Source: Lujinxingia vulgaris (lineage in GTDB: Bacteria; Myxococcota_A; Bradymonadia; Bradymonadales; Bradymonadaceae). From it: DNA of 64,000 nt. Made by a program: the position numbers and the translations under genes. The notes under the pieces were generated by a model that did no database searches, was not told where the DNA came from, and saw only the letters and a program-made list of their open reading frames with translations. Position 1 is the first letter of the stretch, and every line of letters begins with the position of its first letter. Shown here in pieces: positions 19,535-27,595 of this stretch. The stretch lies in assembly GCF_007997005.1 (NCBI RefSeq), contig NZ_VOSL01000058.1:1-64000 (forward strand), in the 5' to 3' direction.

Positions 19535-19559
19535 CCCCGGGACGCTTTGCGTCCCGGGG
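19535..19559. terminator. Hairpin between convergent genes
   Basis: A perfect 11-bp stem (CCCCGGGACGC / GCGTCCCGGGG) with a TTT loop lies between two converging genes. Neither side has a strong T run; the minus-strand side reads TTGTTT a few bases on. It is likely a weak bidirectional terminator. Confidence 0.6.
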
Positions 19560-19589
19560 CTGTCGTCTTCACAACCTCATTGCCACGCC

Positions 19590-22151
19590 TCAATGGGTCA
19601 GCGGCATCCACCCGGTCTCTGTGGGGATCTGGCTGACCTCCCAGTCTTCAAAGGACATCTCGCCAGCGCTCTCTTCCTCGACCTGCGACGCGAGCACCTC
19701 CGCACAACTTCGGTCGTCCTCACCGGCGGTCTCATCATCGGCGCAGACCGCCAGTTGCACCCCGCCCAGGTTGCTGCGGTTCACCTCGTCGAGCGCGGCG
19801 TGGTACTCCGGCCAGGTCAGCTGCTCCAGAAAACGCATGTTCACCAGCACGCGTCGCATCTTGTCCTGACGGCTGGAAGGAAGATAACCGGCCTTGATCA
19901 ACGCCCCAAAACGCGAGGGCGCCGGCAAGATCGCGCCGAGCATCGCGCTCTGCGAGACGTTCAGCTCGTCCGGGTTGCGATCAAAATAGAAACGCGACGC
20001 CTGATAGAGCCCATGTACGCCGGGGCCCCAGTCCACCACGTTGATGTAGAGCTCCAGGATCTGCTCTTTGCTCAACTCGCTCTCCATGCGCCAGGTCAAA
20101 AACGCCTCCTGAAGCTTGCGCGAGATGGTGCGATCCCGGGTCAAAAAGAGGTTCTTAGCCAGCTGCTGCGTGATGGTGCTGCCGCCCCGCTCCAACGCCC
20201 CCTCGCGCAGGTTATGCACCATCGCCATGCGTAGCCCCACCCAGTCGAGCCCGGCGTGCTGCAAGAAGGTCGCGTCTTCGGCCGAGAGCAGCGCCGAGGG
20301 CACGTGCGCGGGCAGGCGCGCGATGCGCACCCATTCTTGAGGATCAATGTCGCGAGCCGGGTGAGCCTCGGAGTCAAAAAAGCCGCCGCCACCGGCCTCT
20401 TCTGGCACATCGACACCGGCCGCACGCATCGCGTCCCAGCGCAGCGAGTCTTCGACCTGCACATCGCCCGTAAAGCTCACATCGAGCACCAGGCTGTCGG
20501 GAAAGGCGCTATGCCCGGAGGTACCAAGCTCTACCCCAAATCGCCCCTGCATCTGCGTGTTGGCCAGCACTCCACTCATCGCTTCGGGCAGCTCCGAGAG
20601 CACCTGGCTGGCGTCCAGATCCTCGCCGGCCAGCGACCACCCAAACGAGAACCCCTTACCCGCGTCAATCACATGCCCGGACCAGCGCACCTCGTCGAGC
20701 GCGCCCAACTTCAGGCGCCCCTCCCCTACACTCAGCGCGCGCGCGCCGGCGTCAAAGGTCGCGCCCAGGCCGACCTCCACCGCTTCAAACTTCAGCGTCT
20801 CTTCGGCCAGAAAGGGCGCACTGACATGAAACTCCTCCAACACCAGGTCCCCGTTGAGATCGGCGATGCGCTGGGCCAGGTCCACCTCCCCATGCAACGT
20901 CCCCTCCAACAACGCCCGCTCCACACGCGACGATCCGGGCACCGGCCAGGGCGTGGTGCCATCCCAGGCAAAGTCGTGGAACCAGGCGTTGATGCCGACC
21001 ATCGCGCTGGGCAAGTGCCACTGCGCCTCCACGTTGAGGTGGCCTCCCTCATCGTCGAGCACCTCGGCCACAAGGCCCAAACCGGGCACATCGGCACGGT
21101 AGCTCAGCTCCACGTCGCGCAACCCGTAGATCTTCTGCTCGCCGCGCACCCGCGCGCCCTCCGAGCTCCAGATCACCGTCGGCCCGCGACGCTCCAGCGT
21201 TGACGCATCGGCTTCCAGCACCACGTCGGCCCCCTCAACAGGCCGAACACGCATCTTCGAGAGCGTCACGCGCTCGGGCATCTTCCCGCGCCTGAGCCTG
21301 GCGAGCGCCTCCCCCAGATCGAGCGACACCGACGCCACATCGAGCTCCCCGGCGGGCGCCTTAAGGAGCGCGGCCACATCCATCGTCTCGGTGTGCACGA
21401 CAAGCGCTTCCCCATCGACCGCCGCCTCAAAGGGCTGTGCATCCACCTGGCCGCGGGCGCGCAGCGACGCCAGCGTGCGCCCGGCCACATCAACGCGCGC
21501 CTCACCAGCCCCCAGGTTTACAGGCCATAACGCGCCCTGAAGCTCAACCGGTCCGCCCTCCCAGCTCACCTGCACCATCGACGCCAGAACACGCTCGGGT
21601 CCTCTCGGCGTGCCGGCAGGCGATGACGACTCGGACGGCTCGTGCGTCGAAGCCCTGTCGTCCCCAGGGGCGACGTCCCCGCCATCTTCGACGCGCGGCG
21701 CCACCGGCGCGTCGCCTCCCCACACCTCAAAGGTGCCCAGCCTCACCTCCCCCAACTTCGGCGCGCGAGCGCGCAGGCTCTCGGACCAGTCCAAATGAAG
21801 ATCGACCTCGTCGAGCAGCACCTCCACCCGCTTCGCGCCCTGCGTCTTCGCCAGGCTCACCTCATAGGCGCGCACGCCCGCCCAGCCGGCCGGCCCCATC
21901 GCGCCGATGCGCAGCTCCACGCCCTGCTGATCTGCCAGCTGCGCCACGCGCGGCACCACCACCCGCTTGAGCACCATCGGGCTGCGCAGCACCTCCGCGC
22001 CCACCCAGAGGCCACCGCACACCACCGCACACGTCAGCAGCGCCATCCCTGCCGAATGACCGCTGCGCCTTGCCTCCCCCGGCCCATCTTTCAAGGTCTT
22101 TGTCACGCTATGTTCGCTCTCCGACGCCCCGTTCATGGCCCGTTTATAGAG
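19590..22151 (-). CDS. Long GT51 peptidoglycan glycosyltransferase
   Basis: This ~853-residue protein has one N-terminal membrane helix (about 38-58, MALLTCAVVCGGLWVGAEVL). About 560 residues of AsmA-like beta-rich periplasmic sequence follow, then a C-terminal glycosyltransferase-51 domain (about 605-790). All conserved GT51 motifs are present: EDATFLQHAG (catalytic Glu about 625), GGSTITQQLAKNLFL, RKLQEAFLTWRME, KEQILELYINVVDWG and ASRFYF. It should polymerise lipid II into glycan strands. No transpeptidase domain is present, so it is monofunctional (MtgA-type activity) despite its size. The start could be 22151 or 22136; no strong ribosome-binding site decides. Confidence 0.9.
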   Translation of the reverse strand, partial: LYKRAMNGASESEHSVTKTLKDGPGEARRSGHSAGMALLTCAVVCGGLWVGAEVLRSPMVLKRVVVPRVAQLADQQGVELRIGAMGPAGWAGVRAYEVSLAKTQGAKRVEVLLDEVDLHLDWSESLRARAPKLGEVRLGTFEVWGGDAPVAPRVEDGGDVAPGDDRASTHEPSESSSPAGTPRGPERVLASMVQVSWEGGPVELQGALWPVNLGAGEARVDVAGRTLASLRARGQVDAQPFEAAVDGEALVVHTETMDVAALLKAPAGELDVASVSLDLGEALARLRRGKMPERVTLSKMRVRPVEGADVVLEADASTLERRGPTVIWSSEGARVRGEQKIYGLRDVELSYRADVPGLGLVAEVLDDEGGHLNVEAQWHLPSAMVGINAWFHDFAWDGTTPWPVPGSSRVERALLEGTLHGEVDLAQRIADLNGDLVLEEFHVSAPFLAEETLKFEAVEVGLGATFDAGARALSVGEGRLKLGALDEVRWSGHVIDAGKGFSFGWSLAGEDLDASQVLSELPEAMSGVLANTQMQGRFGVELGTSGHSAFPDSLVLDVSFTGDVQVEDSLRWDAMRAAGVDVPEEAGGGGFFDSEAHPARDIDPQEWVRIARLPAHVPSALLSAEDATFLQHAGLDWVGLRMAMVHNLREGALERGGSTITQQLAKNLFLTRDRTISRKLQEAFLTWRMESELSKEQILELYINVVDWGPGVHGLYQASRFYFDRNPDELNVSQSAMLGAILPAPSRFGALIKAGYLPSSRQDKMRRVLVNMRFLEQLTWPEYHAALDEVNRSNLGGVQLAVCADDETAGEDDRSCAEVLASQVEEESAGEMSFEDWEVSQIPTETGWMPLTH

Positions 22152-22454
22152 CATAGACAGGCCTGGCGTCCAAAAAATTGCCGGAACACCTCGTCGGCTA
22201 AGACCGCGAAACATCTGAGCTTAAAGCTTGAAATCCCGCCGCGAACCCGCCATACTTACAAAACGTCACGTTCAGACAGGGAGGGATCCCGGCGCCTTCG
22301 CCACCGATCGACTCGTTGCCTGTCGCGACTGGCCGGCCTTGCAGTAGGGGAGCGCTTTGCCCGCGCTCCTTTCGCCAAAACACACTGGGATTGGGTTTGA
22401 GAGAGCCACTCTCGCTCCGTGCACCTCTCTGCCCGCAGTACCGAGGTAACACGC
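22152..22454. promoter_or_regulatory. Divergent region with two palindromes
   Basis: This 303-base region between divergent genes has no convincing gene. It contains two 11-base palindromes with a central unpaired base: AGCTTAAAGCT at 22218-22228 and AACGTCACGTT at 22262-22272. These may be regulator sites. The plus-strand gene's ribosome-binding site is CGAGG just before 22455. Confidence 0.4.
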
Positions 22455-22769
22455 ATGGCCGACAAACGACTTAAAGCCGAAGCCACCTACTCTGGCGTCA
22501 GCGACAAAGACATGGACACCTTTCGTGATGATGTGCTCAACGAGATGAGTACCAACAACGTCGGTGGCTATATGATCGCTGCTGAAGGAGCCTCCTGGAT
22601 CGAGCTTGAAGGCGATGAGTTCGACGTCGACGACGTCTGCAACTACATCGACAACTACGGCATCTTCGCGACCTTCAATGTCGAGAGCGTCGTGACCATC
22701 ACGTCGCGCAAGCTCACCAACGCGTACCTCTATTTCAAGAACCTCACGCCGGTGACCTCGCTGCCCTGA
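22455..22769 (+). CDS. Small acidic conserved-looking hypothetical protein
   Basis: This 104-residue soluble protein is acidic, with evenly mixed predicted strands and helices (for example GASWIELEGDEFDVDDVCNY and FNVESVVTITSRKLTNAYLY). It has one cysteine and no signal peptide or membrane segment. Its start is supported by GAGG upstream, and codon use matches the neighbours. I recognise no family. It lies between the GT51 gene, divergent, and the kinase gene, convergent. Confidence 0.75.
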   Translation: MADKRLKAEATYSGVSDKDMDTFRDDVLNEMSTNNVGGYMIAAEGASWIELEGDEFDVDDVCNYIDNYGIFATFNVESVVTITSRKLTNAYLYFKNLTPVTSLP

Positions 22770-22787
22770 TCTGGCAGGCCCACGCGC

Positions 22788-25700
22788 TCAGGGGGCTGTG
22801 AGAAGGTGCGGCATCGCCTCTCGCAGCTCTTTGAGCCGCGCCCATCGCCCCCATTGCTCTCCGCCATCTTCGGCGAGCGCGGTCGCGGTTTCGATGAGCA
22901 GGCGCGCGTCACCGTCCCCATAAAATTGGGTATCCCGAATCAAGCGCAACGCCTCCTCGGCGAGCTGCTGCACGCGTCCCCGATCCCGTTCGTTAAGCGC
23001 GTTCACCAGACAGCCCAACACCGCATAGAGCAAGAGCTGCGGGCGCCGCTGCCGTCTCAGGCTCACCGCCGCACGTTCAAAATACGAACGCGATCCTTCG
23101 ATGTTGTCTTCGACGATCAACATCAGACCCAGGTTCATCATCGCCACCGTGCCGTTCTGCACGTTAACGCGGCTGCAATAATGCACCGAGCGCTCCAGCG
23201 CAGCGCGCGCCCCCTCCAGATCCCCCTGCAACCTCAAGACCTCGGCGCGAAGGTTATACGTCTCCGAGAGCCCCATGCTCTGGTCGGCCAACTCGCAGAT
23301 CGCGATCAGCTCATCGACTTCCGCAAGGCTCGGCACATCTCCCCGACGAACGCACAAAATCAGCGTTTCATAACGGGCGTTGGCCACCATCACCATATCC
23401 CCGGAGGCGTCCGCCTGGACCGCCGCTTCCTCCAGCAAGATGGAGACCTCCGCCCACTCCGAGCGGCGCGCCAGCGAGCGCGCCAGCGCCGTGGCGCATG
23501 TCACATACGCACGCGGAAACTCCCGCGAACCGTACTCGCGAAAATGCGCCAACGCCTGTCGTAAGAGTCTCTCCCCCTGTTCAGGCTGCCCACCCATAAC
23601 AGAGCAAGCTCCTGCCATGGCCCGCGCCTGCGCCACCAACGCCGCGTCGCCCAGCGCCAGCGCCAGCGCCTCGGCGCGCTCCGCCCACTCCAACGCAAGC
23701 GCGATATAATAGAGCGAGTTGTAGGCCCAGGCGCGCGCCACGGCCAACTCCACGCGCAGCCGAGCGATCGCCTCGCTATCCCGGGCATCCATGCGCTCCA
23801 GAGCCTGCCAGGCCTGGTCGAGCAGGTACGCGTTGACATGCTGCTCCCCTCGAACTCGCCGAAGTTCGCTGGCCTCCATATAGCGCCGCACCGCCTCTTC
23901 GGGCTCACCACCTTCTTTGAGCATCGCTGCGGAACGCTCCAGCGCCCCCTCCTCGCCGCGCTCAACCGCCGGTTCCAGAACCTGCGCGCACAGGGCGTGC
24001 GCCTTCTGCCAGCCTCCCGAGCCGCGCAGGTGCGTGAGCAACGCCTCCTTCAGGAGGTTTTGCGCAAACGCCAGCTTATCGCCCCCGACCTCCACCAGAT
24101 GGCGTCGCACCAGAAGATGCTCCACCACATCCATCGACCACGGGATCCCGGCGAGCTCACAGGCGGTTCTCCAGTCCTTCAGCTCAAAACGCGCGCCCAG
24201 CACGGCCGCCAGCTGCAGAGCAAAGAGCCGGTCTTCGCCATACACATCTGCAAGCGCCAACGCCGGCGCCAGCCATAAGAGCTCGTCATCCTGAAGTTCA
24301 CTGACCCCGGTGTCCCGCTCCAGCCTAAACCCGTCGAGCGTCGGGTGCAGGAGCTCGCGCTCAATCCAGCGCGCCACCAGCGTGGTGGCCACCAGCGGGT
24401 TGCCGGCGCAGCGCTCCGCCACCTCCCGGGCGAGCCCGGGCTCCAGAAAGAGCAGCTCCTCGACAAAATGTTGGGTCTCGGCCGGGCTGAGCGCCTCAAC
24501 AGGCAGCTCCAAAAACGCCCCGCCCTCGCGCAGCTCGCCCATCGCGTGGGCGTGCGTCTCACTGAGCGCCATCGCATCGTCGCGCGCGCTCATCACCACG
24601 AGGATCGGCACCGGCTCTTGAAGCTGATGCAGCAGCAGACTTACCCACCCCAGCGCCTCGACGCCGTGATGCACATCCTGCAGCCGGATGATCAACGGCC
24701 CTGCCATGGCCAGACGCATCAAGAAGTCAGCCAGGGTGCGCTGGCGCTGAGCCTGGCCGCTCATGCGCACCCCGCCCTCATCGCCAGGCTGGGAAGGCAA
24801 GAGCAGCTCGGTCATCGCACGCCAGAGGTAGGGGTCCTCACCGCCTCCCGCGCGCACGATACCCTCCAGACGCGCCATCACCTCGTTGCGCTTCAGGCCC
24901 TCCAGGCTCAGGTGGTGCATCAGCGCCTCACCCATCGCATCGCTGGCTTCGCCATCGGCTCGGTAGCGCACACGGAGCGCCCGTGCCGAGCCCACCTCCT
25001 GCGCACGCTCCACCAGCCATTCGGCCAGATGATCTTTTCCGACGCCGGGTGCTCCGGTGAGCATCACCGCCGCCGGCTCCCGCTCCCCGATCACCTCGCG
25101 CAAGGTCGACCAGAGCTGCTCGCGCTCCTCCAGTCGTCCCACCGTGGGCAAACGTCGCAACCCAAAGAGCCCCAGGCCGGCACCGGCCACCCGAACGCTG
25201 GAGGCGCGACGGGGCCGCTCCCAGTTGGCAGGAAGTGGCGAGTAACGCTCGGCCACATCGCCTTCGGTTCGCACCGGCTCGAAGTTCAAGAGGGGCATGA
25301 GCGCATGAAAAGGCGACATCTGGCCCGAGCCCGGACCGCGCACCTCCGCCCTCGGCATGTCATGGGTCGACCCGACGTTGGCCTGCAACAGGGTCCGCCA
25401 CTGGCGCGCGCTCACCGCGGAGGGCGCGCGCGCTACCGCCCGCCGCAGCTCCCGGGCGGCCACCGCCGCCGACGCCCAGCGTTGCTTCGGATCTTTGGCG
25501 AGCAGGCGCGACAGCCACCCTTCCACCCCCTCGGGAACCTCACTGCGCGGCCGCAACGCCGGCACGGGCTTGTCGAGATGAGCACGGGCGATCTGCATGA
25601 CGTTGTCGCCGCCAAAGGGCACCTGGCCACAGACCATCTCAAAGATCACACACCCCAGCGCGTACAGATCGGTGGCCGGGCCGTAGTCGCGCCAGCGCCC

Positions 25701-26336
25701 CAACAACTGCTCCGGCGCCATATACTGCGGCGTGCCAGCCACCTTCTTGCTCTGCACAGCCCCCTCGTCGGGCTGAAGCGCGTACGCCAGCCCGAAGTCG
25801 GTCAGCAGCACCCCCGGCCAGCCCTCTTCGCCGCGATCCAGGAGCACGTTCTGAGGTTTGATATCGCGGTGAACCACACCGCGGGCGTGGCTGTGAGCAA
25901 GCGCGTCGAGGATGGCGTAAACCACCAGCTCGATCACCGCCCATGGGAGGGCCTCGTCCATCAAGCCCGCCAGCGTGCCGGCGCGCGCGTACTCCATGAC
26001 CAGATACGGGCTCCCCGGACGGAACGCGCGCGGCGCCAACGCCTCATCGCTCTCGCCAATCACCCCGTAATCAAAAAGTCGTACAATCCCCGGATGATCC
26101 AGCCCCGCCACGCTGCGCACCTCGTGCCCGAACGCGCGCTGGTAACGCTGCTCTCCGGCCTGCTCCCCCGAGATCACTTTGACGGCGACCTCCATCCCCT
26201 GCTCGGGATGATGCCCCCGGTAGACTTCGCCCATCGCCCCCTGGCCGATCTGCTCGAAGATCTGAAACTTCCCCAGGCGCACCCCCGAAGGGGTGATAGG
26301 CTGGCTCCCCGAAGATGGCTCCTCGGATGTGGTCAT
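22788..26336 (-). CDS. Ser/Thr protein kinase with AAA-type ATPase and TPR domains
   Basis: This 1182-residue multidomain regulator begins with a Hanks-type kinase (about 24-295). Its catalytic residues are intact: glycine loop GQGAMGEV, Lys53, HRDIKPQN (Asp158) and DFG (Asp180). A predicted STAND-like ATPase follows (about 395-700), with Walker A GAPGVGKD at 428-435 and a Walker-B-like LIIRLQDVHH. The C-terminal ~430 residues are TPR-type helical repeats. This layout is common in Myxococcota and integrates signals by protein binding. No membrane segment is seen. The ribosome-binding site is weak. Targets are unknown; no adjacent phosphatase or FHA gene is present. Confidence 0.92.
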   Translation of the reverse strand: MTTSEEPSSGSQPITPSGVRLGKFQIFEQIGQGAMGEVYRGHHPEQGMEVAVKVISGEQAGEQRYQRAFGHEVRSVAGLDHPGIVRLFDYGVIGESDEALAPRAFRPGSPYLVMEYARAGTLAGLMDEALPWAVIELVVYAILDALAHSHARGVVHRDIKPQNVLLDRGEEGWPGVLLTDFGLAYALQPDEGAVQSKKVAGTPQYMAPEQLLGRWRDYGPATDLYALGCVIFEMVCGQVPFGGDNVMQIARAHLDKPVPALRPRSEVPEGVEGWLSRLLAKDPKQRWASAAVAARELRRAVARAPSAVSARQWRTLLQANVGSTHDMPRAEVRGPGSGQMSPFHALMPLLNFEPVRTEGDVAERYSPLPANWERPRRASSVRVAGAGLGLFGLRRLPTVGRLEEREQLWSTLREVIGEREPAAVMLTGAPGVGKDHLAEWLVERAQEVGSARALRVRYRADGEASDAMGEALMHHLSLEGLKRNEVMARLEGIVRAGGGEDPYLWRAMTELLLPSQPGDEGGVRMSGQAQRQRTLADFLMRLAMAGPLIIRLQDVHHGVEALGWVSLLLHQLQEPVPILVVMSARDDAMALSETHAHAMGELREGGAFLELPVEALSPAETQHFVEELLFLEPGLAREVAERCAGNPLVATTLVARWIERELLHPTLDGFRLERDTGVSELQDDELLWLAPALALADVYGEDRLFALQLAAVLGARFELKDWRTACELAGIPWSMDVVEHLLVRRHLVEVGGDKLAFAQNLLKEALLTHLRGSGGWQKAHALCAQVLEPAVERGEEGALERSAAMLKEGGEPEEAVRRYMEASELRRVRGEQHVNAYLLDQAWQALERMDARDSEAIARLRVELAVARAWAYNSLYYIALALEWAERAEALALALGDAALVAQARAMAGACSVMGGQPEQGERLLRQALAHFREYGSREFPRAYVTCATALARSLARRSEWAEVSILLEEAAVQADASGDMVMVANARYETLILCVRRGDVPSLAEVDELIAICELADQSMGLSETYNLRAEVLRLQGDLEGARAALERSVHYCSRVNVQNGTVAMMNLGLMLIVEDNIEGSRSYFERAAVSLRRQRRPQLLLYAVLGCLVNALNERDRGRVQQLAEEALRLIRDTQFYGDGDARLLIETATALAEDGGEQWGRWARLKELREAMPHLLTAP

Positions 26337-26467
26337 GCAGGCGGTGTGGTCCGAAACAGGTCTTCCAAACGTCAGGATTGCGATAGCGCTACCCTAACGT
26401 CGAAGCGCCCAGATCCCAAGCTTCAATTGCCATCCCTCGCCAGGCGAAGGCATTGACGAGCGCATCA

Positions 26468-27148
26468 TTACTCGGCCTGGCCGCGTTTCTCCATGCGCTG
26501 CTGCAGCCGAATCATGAGGTATTCCGAGAGGTAAGCCGGGTCTTCAAAGAGCCGACACGCCACGATCTCCACCCAGAGTGTGGAGCCCTTCGAGGGATCG
26601 ATGCGCGTGGGGAAGCTGCGCCGTGGCCAGATCACATTATGCGACTCGACCTGATAGAACTCAGTCGAGGCGTCGAGCAGCTTCTGAAAGCTCAGCCCCT
26701 GATCCTGACCACGGTAAAGATCGGTCACATCGGCCACCGCAAGGCACGCCTCATCGGAGATGTTCAAGATCGCCGCCGAGTCGTCGATCGTCACCTGGTA
26801 GCTCTTCCACAGGCTCTTGTCAGCGTTGAGAATATCGACCTTCGAGGTCCCCCCGATCAGCTCCACGATCTGGGCGTTCTGCGCCAGGACCGGCTCGGGC
26901 TCGCGCCCTTCCACCTGCACAAAACGCTCCTCATCGCTCAAGTTGAGCACATAGAGCTCGCCGGAGCCGTAGAGGATCGAGCGGTAGCCCAGAAAGCCCA
27001 CCCCGGCCATCTGCGTGACCGCGCCCAATATGGCCACAACCACCAGCAACGCCGCCACGCCCAGCGCGACGCGCTTGCCGGTGGACATCCCCGCATCGAC
27101 CTCAAACCCCTCGAACGACTCGGGCTCTGTGCCCATCATCTGCCTCAC
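26468..27148 (-). CDS. Single-pass membrane protein, hypothetical
   Basis: This 226-residue protein has a short cytoplasmic N-terminus, one membrane helix (about 25-47, VALGVAALLVVVAILGAVTQ) and a ~175-residue extracytoplasmic domain. The domain contains beta-type stretches (SILYGSGELYVLNLSDEERF) and a helical C-terminus. Two cysteines (SDEACLAV and VACRLF) might pair. I recognise no family. It lies between a small membrane-protein frame upstream and the kinase gene downstream, all on the minus strand, so it may share transcription with them. Confidence 0.8.
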   Translation of the reverse strand: MRQMMGTEPESFEGFEVDAGMSTGKRVALGVAALLVVVAILGAVTQMAGVGFLGYRSILYGSGELYVLNLSDEERFVQVEGREPEPVLAQNAQIVELIGGTSKVDILNADKSLWKSYQVTIDDSAAILNISDEACLAVADVTDLYRGQDQGLSFQKLLDASTEFYQVESHNVIWPRRSFPTRIDPSKGSTLWVEIVACRLFEDPAYLSEYLMIRLQQRMEKRGQAE

Positions 27149-27221
27149 GCGCTTTGCTCGGCCCCCGGCGCGCTCATCGCGTCGGCCAACCGCTCCCGGG
27201 CAGCCATATCACAGCCCTCGC

Positions 27222-27437
27222 TTAACGCGGAAGACAGCGCTCGGAGCGATCGCTTCCCAGATAATGATCGTGACGCTTCATCCGACCGCTGAGCACCGAA
27301 CCGGCGGCCATCAGCACAAACACCGGCTTGGAGAGCAAAAAGAGCAACACCACGTCCGTCGCCGACATCTGCGAGAGACGGATGAAGATCTGCAAAAAGC
27401 TCGTGGTCAACACGAAGTTCTCGATCAACTCAAGCAT
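27222..27437 (-). CDS. Small membrane protein
   Basis: This 71-residue frame has one or two hydrophobic segments (about 5-22 and 28-48, TDVVLLFLLSKPVFVLMAAG) and a hydrophilic, basic C-terminus. GGGG lies upstream of the ATG at 27437. An in-frame ATG further upstream is possible but adds residues that do not look protein-like. No family is recognised. It lies on the same strand as both its neighbours. Being short, it is less certain than they are. Confidence 0.5.
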   Translation of the reverse strand: MLELIENFVLTTSFLQIFIRLSQMSATDVVLLFLLSKPVFVLMAAGSVLSGRMKRHDHYLGSDRSERCLPR

Positions 27438-27595
27438 AGCTGGACCCCGGGGGCTGGCCATCGGCAACGCGTTTAACAGGCACCTATTGAACCTGATCAC
27501 CGGCGGCGACTCGTCCTGTGCTTCGTTATAAATCCTCCCAGATTGCGTCGGTGAGCGCAAAACTCGCCGCTGACTCCCCCTGCCCCTGACGTCCC

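Noticed and set aside
24345-26456. 703-codon plus-strand frame opposite the kinase gene
   Set aside because: The kinase motifs on the minus strand are intact; this frame is His/Arg/Pro/Leu-rich with no recognisable feature.
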